Positions 10,620 to 18,980 of a stretch of 64,000 nucleotides of DNA are shown here, one piece after another (position 1 is the first letter of the stretch; each line of letters begins with the position of its first letter). The notes under the pieces were generated by a model. It had not been told where the DNA came from, ran no database searches, and worked only from the letters and a program-made list of their open reading frames with translations. The position numbers and the translations under genes are program-made. Source of the stretch: Lithodes maja (lineage: Eukaryota; Arthropoda; Malacostraca; Decapoda; Lithodidae); NCBI GenBank assembly GCA_037953745.1, contig JBAKBP010003149.1, forward strand, positions 62,001 through 126,000, read 5' to 3'.

Positions 10620-11574
10620 CGGCGCCGAAAAAGCGAGAGGAGCGCCTAGGAAAACCAAAAAAGGCCCATAAAAAGCGTCAACTCCTTATGAACTCCAAGC
10701 GACGATGGCCATCAAGCTGAGCAGTGTCTTCCTTGATAATATCCTGACTCAACCGGTCAAGGGAGAGGCAAGGAAGACACACCAGGGGAGAGGAGGCACA
10801 TCCCCCAGGAACCACCCAAACCCACAGAGATAGAGCAAAGCCTATGAGGAGAAGTGGCAGGGAGGGTGGTTTCGCACAAACAGGGGCCCCCGTGAGGTAC
10901 CCCTGGATTGGGCAAAAGACTATGAAAGGATGGAGGTGAAACAGGAAGAGAAAACAAAAACCAGTAAATGAAACTGGTGAGAAAAAGGGTGGCCTAGCCG
11001 TGAGCAGAGAATGTGTCAGGGGCGAAAAACCCTGTGGTGTGAAAGAGGGGCCCCCGTGGGGTACCCCTGGAGTATCACGAACCACCTGTCGCCCAGGCCC
11101 TTGAGACACAGTGAAGGACTCAAAAGGGGGGACTCGGGAATAACGCTAATAATGCGGCCGACACAAACTCTACAAACAGCACCGCCACCAACGAAATCTC
11201 AGATTGTTTACCAACGGTACACCTAGGCTATGAAAAAAATGAAAACTCATAGGGGCATAGCAATTCCTGAATGAGAAAACGAGCTAGGCTAAATGAAGCT
11301 AAAAGCTAAACTATGCCCAGACTAACAGGAAAAAAGAATATGAAAAGAGAAAGAATGAAAAACATATACGAGGAACGCCAGGCGCCCCCGTACCTTCGGT
11401 AAGCTATTTCCACACGCGTCTCCATTATACACACTTAGGAGCCCATTTACGTGTGCCCTAGATCACGTAACATCTGTCTAACAAAAAAGAAGGCCAGATA
11501 AGCCGAAACGAACCTAAACAGGGTGAATTAAAGGAGCACAACAAAAGCGACTTCATTCAATGGAGCGCGTGAAA
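10620..11574. other. DIRS 5' non-coding region
   Basis: No convincing coding sequence. A GGGGCCCCCGTGRGGTACCC motif occurs twice (near 10883 and 11047). The region links the gag-like frames to the right inverted repeat. Confidence 0.5.
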
Positions 11575-11878
11575 AAATGATGACAAGAGAGGGTCTCTCA
11601 TGCGCACGTTCGACAGGGATCTGCACATGACGGAACACGGGATGGGCCTTAAGCGGTAACTAAGGTAAACCCCTTTTTCTTCTCTTCTATGCTTTTTTCA
11701 CCTTCGGTGGTAGTTTTGGTTAATGTACAACGTCTCCTAGAGCAAGATAAGGAGTAGACTCTAGACGTTTTCTTTTTAACCGCGGTTGGAATGACGACAT
11801 AGCAGTCAAAATAGACAAGTCGTCATTGCAATTAGGTTAATAGCCTTGACGTTGGATTTGCCAAGACTACTAACAAAT
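11575..11878. repeat. DIRS right inverted terminal repeat
   Basis: Reverse complement of 3622-3915, including the GGAGACGTTGTACATTAACC-type and GACGACTTGTC blocks. It ends at CTACTAACAAAT, the 5' end of the minus-strand element. Confidence 0.9.
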
Positions 11879-11934
11879 ACATATATACAAACATACAGTA
11901 CATACATACATACATACAGTACATATATACATAC

Positions 11935-12125
11935 CAATCATCTCTGAGTGCCGCCTCGTTCTCATTATTCCCGGCCCAGAGGAGTATACTGGGGTGGTGG
12001 TGGAGGCGACGTAGCTGGGTCACCACCTCCGCCTTCACACTGTCCAGGAACGCGTCCCCGACGGGATACATGCTGCACGCGAACATCAGGTCCTCCCAGA
12101 TCAGAATCCCTAGCTCATCTGCAAT
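11935..12125 (-). CDS. MANBA: Beta-mannosidase exon with catalytic acid/base
   Basis: A 191-bp exon encodes IADELGILIWEDLMFACSMY, then a segment ending HHPSILLWAGNNENEAALRD. The GNNE motif carries the acid/base glutamate of GH2 beta-mannosidases. The acceptor is CTACCAG before 12125 and the donor GTATGT starts at 11934. It ends two bases into a codon. Joined directly to the 2175-2352 exon it would make TG+A, a stop, and would skip roughly 95 residues known from other animals, including the SEYG nucleophile segment. At least one exon is therefore missing between them, exactly where the DIRS element lies. Confidence 0.93.
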
Positions 12126-12184
12126 CTGGTAGAGAGACATGAGATACGTAACATACAAGTAGTGTACAGTACTGAAGTTACAAA

Positions 12185-12262
12185 TTATAATGAAAAACTT
12201 GCAAAATAAAAAAACAAAACTGGGACGACACAAGATAAATGCAAAAGAACTAATCAAAATGT
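12185..12262 (+). repeat. R145 dispersed repeat, copy 5 (partial)
   Basis: Starts ATTATAATGAAAAACTTGC and stops after AACTAATCAAAATG. It lies 60 bp upstream of a beta-mannosidase splice acceptor. Confidence 0.65.
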
Positions 12263-12286
12263 CAAAAGGTCAACACCATATAAATT

Positions 12287-12430
12287 AAAATGTAAAACTT
12301 GCAAACAGAGCAAACCAAAACTGGGACAAAGACAATATAAAGTCAAAACAACTTATCAAAATCACTATGTGGAAACAACGCTTACTAAAATAAACTTTAT
12401 GAAATGAAAGAACACAATCCACCACATAGG
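12287..12430 (+). repeat. R145 dispersed repeat, copy 6
   Basis: Full-length copy from AAATGTAAAACTTGC to CCACCACATAGG. Its downstream flank begins with a hAT-like terminus. Confidence 0.7.
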
Positions 12431-12475
12431 CAGTGGTTCCCAAACTATTTTGATGGCGACCCTAAGGTCCTGGAG
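12431..12475. mobile_element. hAT-like terminal sequence (one end only)
   Basis: CAGTGGTTCCCAAACTATTT matches the consensus style of hAT (Charlie-type) termini. Only ~45 bp remain before LINE-2A copy a begins. The opposite end was not found, and the sequence beyond 38897 does not show it. Confidence 0.5.
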
Positions 12476-13505
12476 TGGCGGCGTCTACGCCGTGGGACCA
12501 CCTATCGGAACTGCCGACCCTCCCGTCCGGGGACAAGATCACCAACAGTGGAGGACAGCAGGCTGCCGACCGTGGGGAGCAGTTTCCGGGAGCCAAACCG
12601 CCACAACTATCCCCTGCCCCCTCCCTGGGGGCACACGTCCTTGGAGCGGCTGCGGTCGCGCCGGGCAATTCTCACATCTCTCACACCACACACAATACAC
12701 AGTTTTTCCTACACCGAGAAATGACTCTCCGGCTGTCATTTCTCGAAGACTCCTTCTAGCCGGAGACATTGAGAGCAACCCAGGACCCACCTACAAATAC
12801 ACATGTCCAACTTGCTCAAAACCCATTACTTCGAGCCGCCAAACTAAGGGCTCAGTTCTCTGCAGCTCATGCGGGAACTGGACCCATTTCACCTGCACAA
12901 CACTTGCCTCCATGAAACACTACACAAACACCTGGACATGTTCCTCATGCCCCTCCCTCTCCAAGTCAAATCCCTCCCCTAAAGCCCGTCCACCTCTCCT
13001 CCCCAACCCACATAACCTTACCATACCATCCACTCCCTCTCCTAAAACCCGTCCACCTCTCCTCCCCAATCCACATAACCTGCCCATAACATCCACTCCC
13101 ACTCCTAAAACCCGTCCACCTCTCTTCCACAACCCACCCAGCCCATCCACACCCCAACCTAATCCTTTCTTACCCTCATCTCCTGCACCCCAATCCCCAC
13201 CCCCACCATCATCCCCTCCCCCTCCCCCACCCCCACCCCATCCTCGTGCAGCAGCACCCAACATACATCGCACACACATTAACATCCTTCAACTAAACAT
13301 AGATGGCATCAACACAAAGAGACACGAACTCACACACTTCATCAAACAACACAACATACACATTGCCATCTTACAAGAAACAAAACTCTGTACAACACAA
13401 AAAACACCTACATTTCACAATTTCACCACCATACGACAAGACCGGGCCGTCGGCATTGGCGGTGTGACTCATCACCCTGGTACACAAAGATATAACATTA
13501 TATAG
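12476..13505 (+). pseudogene. LINE-2A copy a ORF: 2A peptide, PHD finger, endonuclease start
   Basis: An open frame runs to 13505, with an ATG available upstream at 12450. The motif LLLAGDIESNPGP ends at 12788, with DIESNPGP at 12765-12788. It matches the D-(V/I)-E-x-N-P-G-P 2A consensus, which makes ribosomes skip the final Gly-Pro bond and yields two proteins. A C4HC3-type zinc finger follows (CPTC ... CSSCGNWTHFTC ... CSSC), then a Pro/Ser-rich linker with three tandem TRPPLLPNP-type repeats. The endonuclease start is ILQLNIDGINTK with ILQETKL. The frame is lost near RDRAVGIGG, where copy b continues into the endonuclease. Confidence 0.82.
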
Positions 13506-13511
13506 ACACCA

Positions 13512-14733
13512 GTGCACATACAAAATCCCTCCTCCCTCCAAACAATAACACAACAGAAATTCAATCAATTAAAATACATACTGGCAATAGCTCCAACATT
13601 AACCATTATAAACACATACATCCCTCCCCAAACATCCCCTACAGTACCAAACGATTACAGATCACAAATACAACAGATCACAAATACAACACATCACAAA
13701 CACCCCACACATCATCCTGGGTGGTGATTTCAATGCAAAGACGTCGGCCTGGTTTGTCGACAACCCCGACACAGACAGAGGGCTGGTCTTACAACACCAA
13801 ACAGACAACCTATATATCCTTAATAACATTCATCAGCATACCCATACTCCCCACCAAGACCTCTACACCCCATCATCTCCTGATATCACCTTTTGCTCCC
13901 CTGAACTCGCCCCCACAACATCCTGGAGGGTGGTCAGAACCTTGGGCTCAGACCACCTCCCGATCATTATCACCACCAAAACAAGACTCACTCCAGCTAG
14001 CCACAGACACTTACACTAACCATAAAAGAGCTAACTGGGAAGCTTTCACAAATGAGACAGAACAACACTTTGAAACCTTAAACAGTACACCCATCAATAA
14101 CATCAACAATGCTGTACACACATTCAACACGACTATCCAAAACGCCGACAAGAAACACATTCCAAGAGGTAACATAAAAAAACACAACCCCAACTTCTCA
14201 CCAGAAATTCAAAACCTAATCATACAACGCGACACACTGAAACACTCCCCAGCACCCCACACACAAGACATCAATCAACAAATTCAAGCACTCAACATCC
14301 AGATTAACAACAAAATACAAGAACAACAAACACTAAATTGGAATAACTTCCTACAAACACTCAATCACAAAACAAACCCCAAAAAACTCTACAAAACACT
14401 AAACAGCATCACACTTTCCAACAGCAACACAACACAATCACAACAACAGACTCTACTCCTTCATGTAAACAACAAGCAAACACTCTCATCAATCACTTCT
14501 CTCATGTCAGTCACCTAAAACCCCACAAAGACGACCGACGTGTCATCCGACGAAAAAGAGAATTCCCCACAGACCCTGACTATACACCCTTCACCAACAA
14601 CCAGACAAAGCATATCATCAACAATCTCAAGCTCTCACCCGCCTGTGGCCTAGACAACATAAGCAACATTCACCTCAGACACCTGGGACCACAAGGCATA
14701 CAAGCACTCACTAACAAATCAAACTACAGCTAC
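13512..14733 (+). pseudogene. LINE-2A copy a, endonuclease C-terminus and linker, frameshifted
   Basis: Pieces match copy b: NTYIPPQTSPTVPN, then a region with ILGGDFNAK coding in a shifted frame (near 13715), then KRANWEAFTNETEQHFETLN. The nucleotide sequence is still easily aligned with copy b, but indels place successive parts in different frames. Confidence 0.75.
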
Positions 14734-15242
14734 AAGCGGGTGCCCAACTCCGAAAGGGATTGAAATAGGGGAGCTATCCCCCCGCCAAAGGCGGCTTTCT
14801 AGGGCCTTTCCTAGCTGATGCTGAGAGGATTGGGTACTAGTCATGTGGTGATGGGCTGGTCTATCAGAGTGAGAACTGAGCGATCTCTGCCATACCCATA
14901 GCTTACTCTGACTGTTCCTTTTACTTATATATTTTCTAGATCTCAAGTGACGGCGTCTCTTCCGTGTCTACCCAATCTATCAAGATTGAAAGCCAAAGCG
15001 TCACATTTTTCCTTTGCCCCTCAACTTTCTCTTCATAATTGCTGAGGGGCACAGGGCCCTGGGTGGGGCTTTGATTTCCCGGGCGTTTCCGCACCCTCCT
15101 CAGCTCCCCGCCATGGAGTGGCTTCGGTCACCCAGGCTTTATTGTGGTCGGCAGGGAGGGTTCTGTGGGGGCGCTTGGTTATGGCCTTGCTCGGGGACTT
15201 GGGGCTGTTCGGCCAGGCAGCTTGGGGAACAACAACAACAAC
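14734..15242 (+). mobile_element. SINE-like element copy 1 with LINE-2A tail
   Basis: A 509-bp insertion flanked by AACTACAGCTAC on both sides (14722-14733 and 15243-15254). Copy b of LINE-2A has AACTACAGCTA once and uninterrupted, an empty site. The element ends GGCCAGGCAGCTTGGGGAAC followed by AACAAC repeats. Its last ~75 bp align with the 3' end of LINE-2A. The head is not recognisably tRNA, 5S or 7SL. A second copy is at 40959-41368. No protein is credited to it. Confidence 0.82.
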
Positions 15243-15750
15243 AACTACAGCTACTCACACAACACAATACCAGACATCTGGAAGCATGGTATCATCATCA
15301 CATTCCCCAAACCTAACAAAGACCCCACGCTACCCTCCTCACACCGCCCTATCACACTCCTTTGCACCCCTTCCAAAGTCATAGAGCGCCTTGTACTACA
15401 ACTGATGACACCTGACTTACCCCTTTCTCCAACACAACACGGCTTCAGGCCATTGCACTGCTGAAGGCCCAAAACACGGTTGAAGTTTTCAATTTCATCT
15501 TTGCCTAGTACTTGCGACACCTCGGTTGGGTTACCTTCTTAGGAAGGTAATCAAGTCGTACCCCACCTGCTCGTGGTGACCTCGCAAACACCCATTTCTA
15601 TTTATTTTTTCCATTTATTCTTTTTTCAAGATAGGGTGACACAAACGGGGGCGGCGCTACCTGGGTTTATCCCAGGTAGTAGTTTAATTTTACTGTAATT
15701 TTATTAAGTGTTTTGTATATTTTTAACTGTAGGCTACATAAATATAAACA

Positions 15751-16734
15751 ATGGCCGACCAAGGCAAACGGAGGCAGAGTTTATTGGGAGATGAAGAGAG
15801 CTATGAATTTGAGGGATTTCTGGCAGAGGGTAATGAAGTGGAGGATCAATTGACTGTGGTGAAGAGACAGATGATGGGTCTGTTAAGATGGAAGGGAGTT
15901 ATGGAGAATTGGAGGAGAGATATAGGTGTGAAGGTGGAGTCACTGACAGAAATATGTGGAGCCAGTTCAGTAGCAACTGCAGATGGGCCATTAATTGCTA
16001 ACCTAGATGCTGTGATAAGGAAAGTAGATGAGCTGGAGGCAGAGAACATGGCACTCAAGGAGCAGCTAAAGGAGTATGAGGGCCATTTAAGTGAGAAAGT
16101 AAAGGGAGTAATAAGTGAGGAGAAAAATGAGTGGACAAGGGTGGGGAATGCTAAGGTGGATGCATTGGAAGAAATCATGAAGGAGCAGGTGGAAGAGAGA
16201 GAAAAAGAGAAAAGAGAGTTTGAGAAGAATGTAGTGCAGGTTTTGAAGAGCAAGGAAAAGGTAGTGAGGGAAACAGTAGATAGAGGTAAAAGCATAATAA
16301 TTTTTGGAGACATTGAAGAACATTTAGCAGATATGAGGGAAAGAAGGGGAAGGGATGAGGACAAAGTAAAGAAAATATTGGAGTGTCTAGACGAAGGCTG
16401 CGATTGGGGGAAAGGACTGGACGAAGTAAGACGGCTAGAAAGATATAAAAAGGGTGAGATGAGACCGATAAAAGAAGAGTTTAAATCTAGGTCAGTGGTT
16501 GAAGCATTAACCATTGTAAGCTGGAGGCTAAATAGTTGTACTGGAATGAAACATATTAGGGTGAAAAAGGACTTAAGCATAGAGGAAAGGGAAAAGTTGA
16601 GAGAAGTTCAAGCAAGGGCTGACGATGAAAATCGAAAATTGTCAGATGAGGAGAAAAGGATTTTTTTTTGGAGAGTAAAGGAAGGGAAACTAAAGAAGTG
16701 GTACACTCAGAGTCAGAAAGAACGGAAAATATGA
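15751..16734 (+). CDS. LINE1 ORF1 protein, coiled coil
   Basis: A 327-residue protein starting MADQGKRRQSLLGDEES. Residues ~88-175 are a strong heptad-type coiled coil (Glu/Lys rich). From ~177 comes GKSIIIFGDIEE, then a basic C-terminal half with RPIKEEFKSRSVVEALTIVS and EREKLREVQARADDEN. This is typical of arthropod LINE ORF1 proteins, thought to trimerise and bind the element RNA. No zinc knuckle. ORF2 (16668) overlaps its 3' end by 67 bp in another frame. The N-terminal ~177 residues are nearly identical to those of LINE2 ORF1 (17590). The open frame suggests fairly recent activity. Confidence 0.8.
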   Translation: MADQGKRRQSLLGDEESYEFEGFLAEGNEVEDQLTVVKRQMMGLLRWKGVMENWRRDIGVKVESLTEICGASSVATADGPLIANLDAVIRKVDELEAENMALKEQLKEYEGHLSEKVKGVISEEKNEWTRVGNAKVDALEEIMKEQVEEREKEKREFEKNVVQVLKSKEKVVRETVDRGKSIIIFGDIEEHLADMRERRGRDEDKVKKILECLDEGCDWGKGLDEVRRLERYKKGEMRPIKEEFKSRSVVEALTIVSWRLNSCTGMKHIRVKKDLSIEEREKLREVQARADDENRKLSDEEKRIFFWRVKEGKLKKWYTQSQKERKI

Positions 16735-17238
16735 GGAGAAATGAACAAGGAGACAGTGAGTCAGGTAGTGGATCAAATCGGGGACAAGGAGATAGTGAGG
16801 GAGGAGCAGGAGATAGAGACAGTGAGTCAGGTAGTGGATCAAACCGAAGACAGAGAGATGGTGAGGGAGGAGCAGGGGATGGAGACGGTGAGTCAGGTAG
16901 TGGATCAGCCCAAGGACGGAGAGATGGTGAGGGAGGGGCGGGAGATTGTGGAGGGGGGGGGGGGAGGAGAATAGAACTAGCAGGGAATGTGGAGGTGGGT
17001 CAGGGAAGGGATGGAGGAGGAGGTGAACCTGATAGGAGGCAGGGAGGAAAGAGAAACAAGGAGGAGGATTCCAATATACTGTGCTACTACACTAATATAG
17101 ATGGAATAAACAGTAAAAAGGTAGAATTGGATGATATACTGTATTAAGAAAGGATCAACCACAGATAGTCTGTTTGACAGAGACAAAGCTGAACCAGGAC
17201 TTTGACAGCAATATACTGTAGTGTTTAGTGAAGGATAC
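16668..17238 (+). pseudogene. LINE1 ORF2, N-terminus with SG-rich repeats
   Basis: The frame starts inside the end of ORF1. It encodes about three ~20-residue repeats of the type DSESGSGSNRGQGDSEGGAG, a poly-Gly stretch, then the endonuclease start NILCYYTNIDGINSKKVELD. A stop or frame change follows at 17147. CLTETKLNQDFDS and the EGY codons then appear in another frame, where the element is cut by the next insertion. Confidence 0.75.
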
Positions 17239-17296
17239 TGCGCAGTGGCAGTATCGTAACCAATGAGGTTTAGTTTTCCGAGTGACGTATCTGCTA
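17239..17296 (+). ncRNA. U4 snRNA 5' fragment (retrotransposed)
   Basis: TGCGCAGTGGCAGTATCGTA followed by ACCAATGAGGTTTA matches the U4 snRNA 5' region (U2-interacting stem II and 5' stem-loop) almost perfectly. A more degraded stretch (TCCGAG...TGCTA) reaches about U4 nucleotide 63. It lies between the LINE1 codons GAAGGATAC (target) and the first base of the LINE1-type 5' UTR carried by LINE2. It lacks the rest of U4 (3' stem-loop, Sm site), so it is a fragment fused at a retrotransposon 5' junction, not a gene. Confidence 0.88.
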
Positions 17297-17589
17297 CTGC
17301 TGAAGGCCCAAAACACGGTTAAAGTTTTCAATTCCATCTTTGCCTAGTACTTGCGACACCTCGGTTGGGTTACCTTCTTAGGAAGGTAATCAAGTCGTAC
17401 CCCACCTGCTCGTGGTGACCTCGCAAACACCCATTTCTATTTATTTTTTCCATTTGTTCTTTTTTCAAGATAGGGTGACACAAACGGGGACGGCGCTACC
17501 TGGGTTTATCCCAGGTAGTAGTTTAATTTTACTGTAATTTTATTAAGTGTTTTGTATATTTTTAACTGTAGGCTACATAAATATAAACA

Positions 17590-18960
17590 ATGGCCGGCCA
17601 AGGCAAACGGAGGCAGAGTTTATTGGGAGATGAAGAGAGCTATGAATTTGAGGGATTTCTGGCAGGGGGTAATGAAGTGGAGGATCAATTGACTGTGGTG
17701 AAGAGACAGATGATGGGTCTGTTAAGATGGAAGGGAGTTATGGAGAATTGGAGGAGAGATATAGGTGTGAAGGTGGAGTCACTGACAGAAATATGTGGAG
17801 CCAGTTCAGTAGCAACTGCAGATGGGCCATTAATTGCTAACCTAGATGCTGTGATGAGGAAAGTAGATGAGCTGGAGGCAGAGAACATGGCACTCAAGGA
17901 GCAGCTAAAGGAGTATGAGGGCCATTTAAGTGAGAAAGTAAAGGGAGTAATAAGTGAGGAGAAAAATGAGTGGACAAGGGTGGGGAATGCTAAGGTGGAT
18001 GCATTGGAAGAAATCATGAAGGAGCAGGTGGAAGAGAGAGAAAAAGAGAAAAGAGAGTTTGAGAAGAATGTAGTGCAGGGTTTGAAGAGCAAGGAAAAGG
18101 TAGTGAGGGAAACAGTAGAGACCAAAAAGGAGCCGACCAAACGCACCACTGAGGTGGTAGATGGTGGAAAGAAAAAAACTGTCTGGGACCATCAGGTCCT
18201 GGTAGTGAAGCCAAAAGACCGATCCTCCGAGCCAGTAAGCCCACCAGATACAAAGGCAATCGAGACTGCTTTGGCTTCGGTTCCGGTTAACAAGTTAACT
18301 AGAACTGATTCAGGTGTACTGGTGGTACGACTTCCATCCAAGAAAGCCAAAGAAGATGCAGAAAGGGCCATCAATCAGTGTTTGGGGGTGGACAGTGCCT
18401 TCAGTGTCTCCGAACCAAAGAAGATGATGCCAAAAATGACTCTGGTAGGCATTGCTAATGACGCTGAGGATAATGAGATCATTCCCAGCATCCTCAACAA
18501 GAACCCAAGAATAAAGTCCCTGGTCGACGATGGCTTAGCTATGAATTTGCTATTCACTAAGCAAAAGAGTGATGCACACACTAAGACTGCGGTAGTAAAA
18601 ATGTCACCTGAAATACGCTCTTCCATTGTGGATGATGGCAATTCTGTGTATGTTGGACTTGTGAGATGTCGTGCATACGATCGCTTCTGGGTAACACAAT
18701 GTTACCATTGCCAGGGCTTTGGTCATACCAGTGACAGGTGTTTTCGGAAAAATGAGGATCCAAAATGCAACTTCTGTGCCGGTACTCATAACTCAAAAGA
18801 GTGCACCAACAAGACTTCCCCCAAATGTATAAATTGTATGAGCTCCACATCAGTTACGGAGCCGCCAAATCATTTCGCCTCAAGTAGAAATTGTCCTTTA
18901 ATGACAGCTCAGAGAAATAAAGTTATTGAGAACACCAATTTTGTAGGTTCAAAAAACTGA
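17590..18960 (+). CDS. LINE2 chimeric ORF1 protein, coiled coil plus zinc knuckles
   Basis: 456 residues. Residues 1-~177 (MAGQGKRRQSLLG..., coiled coil 88-175) come from LINE1. At VRETVE|TKKEPTKRTT the sequence changes to a different ORF1. The C-terminal part has CYHCQGFGHTSDRC (~residue 370), CNFCAGTHNSKEC and a further CINC, a gag-like array of zinc knuckles preceded by an RRM-like/PRE_C2HC-type region. The fusion is in frame and uninterrupted. Expected role: RNA binding and RNP assembly. ORF2 begins about 20 bp downstream. Confidence 0.85.
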   Translation: MAGQGKRRQSLLGDEESYEFEGFLAGGNEVEDQLTVVKRQMMGLLRWKGVMENWRRDIGVKVESLTEICGASSVATADGPLIANLDAVMRKVDELEAENMALKEQLKEYEGHLSEKVKGVISEEKNEWTRVGNAKVDALEEIMKEQVEEREKEKREFEKNVVQGLKSKEKVVRETVETKKEPTKRTTEVVDGGKKKTVWDHQVLVVKPKDRSSEPVSPPDTKAIETALASVPVNKLTRTDSGVLVVRLPSKKAKEDAERAINQCLGVDSAFSVSEPKKMMPKMTLVGIANDAEDNEIIPSILNKNPRIKSLVDDGLAMNLLFTKQKSDAHTKTAVVKMSPEIRSSIVDDGNSVYVGLVRCRAYDRFWVTQCYHCQGFGHTSDRCFRKNEDPKCNFCAGTHNSKECTNKTSPKCINCMSSTSVTEPPNHFASSRNCPLMTAQRNKVIENTNFVGSKN

Positions 18961-18980
18961 AAAATGCACATGGGAGCCGG

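Larger units (their letters stand above)
3567..11878 (-). mobile_element. DIRS1-like tyrosine-recombinase retrotransposon, degenerate
   Basis: An ~8.3-kb GC-rich element in AT-rich intron DNA. It has ~300-bp inverted terminal repeats (3622-3915 and 11575-11878), an internal complementary region (3969-4091), a minus-strand reverse transcriptase/RNase H region (about 5700-7353) and a tyrosine recombinase region (about 4254-5838). A gag-like low-complexity region lies upstream (about 7400-9995). DIRS elements replicate via a circular intermediate and integrate by recombinase without target duplications, and none is seen here. Frames are broken repeatedly and the RT catalytic motif is altered, so this copy is dead. 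It sits 57 bp from a beta-mannosidase exon. Confidence 0.9.
12476..15459 (+). mobile_element. LINE-2A copy a, 5' segment
   Basis: A non-LTR retrotransposon starting GTGGCGGCGTCTACGCCGTG, the same 5' end as copy b at 30339. In order it holds an N-terminal segment with a 2A-like motif, a PHD-type zinc finger, a proline-rich linker and an endonuclease. The start of the RT region follows, reaching the PTQHGFRPLH block just before LINE1 interrupts it at 15460. Frames break around 13500 and 13720 and downstream. It continues only as 38851-38897. Confidence 0.88.
15460..17238 (+). mobile_element. LINE1, segment 1 (5' UTR, ORF1, start of ORF2)
   Basis: LINE1 enters LINE-2A copy a after GCACT. The empty site in copy b reads GCACTCCACAAAC, and LINE1 ends at 38850 before ACTCCACAAAC, giving at most a 3-bp duplication (ACT). 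Segment 1 holds the 5' UTR (from GCTGAAGGCCC), ORF1, and ORF2 up to the EGY codons of the endonuclease, where the U4/LINE2 chimera is inserted. Segments 2 and 3 are 22688-24191 and 37627-38850. The 3' end carries a ~20-bp tandem tail (AATTAGGTAAATACCTGTAC), as in CR1-like elements. Confidence 0.88.

Noticed and set aside
15014..15316. Protein encoded by the SINE-like element
   Set aside because: Both copies are partly open in one frame, but the shared tail is in a different frame from LINE-2A coding and no start or domain is conserved.
17239..17296. Intact U4 snRNA gene
   Set aside because: Only the 5' ~60 nucleotides are present, without the 3' stem-loop or Sm site, and it is fused directly to a LINE 5' end.
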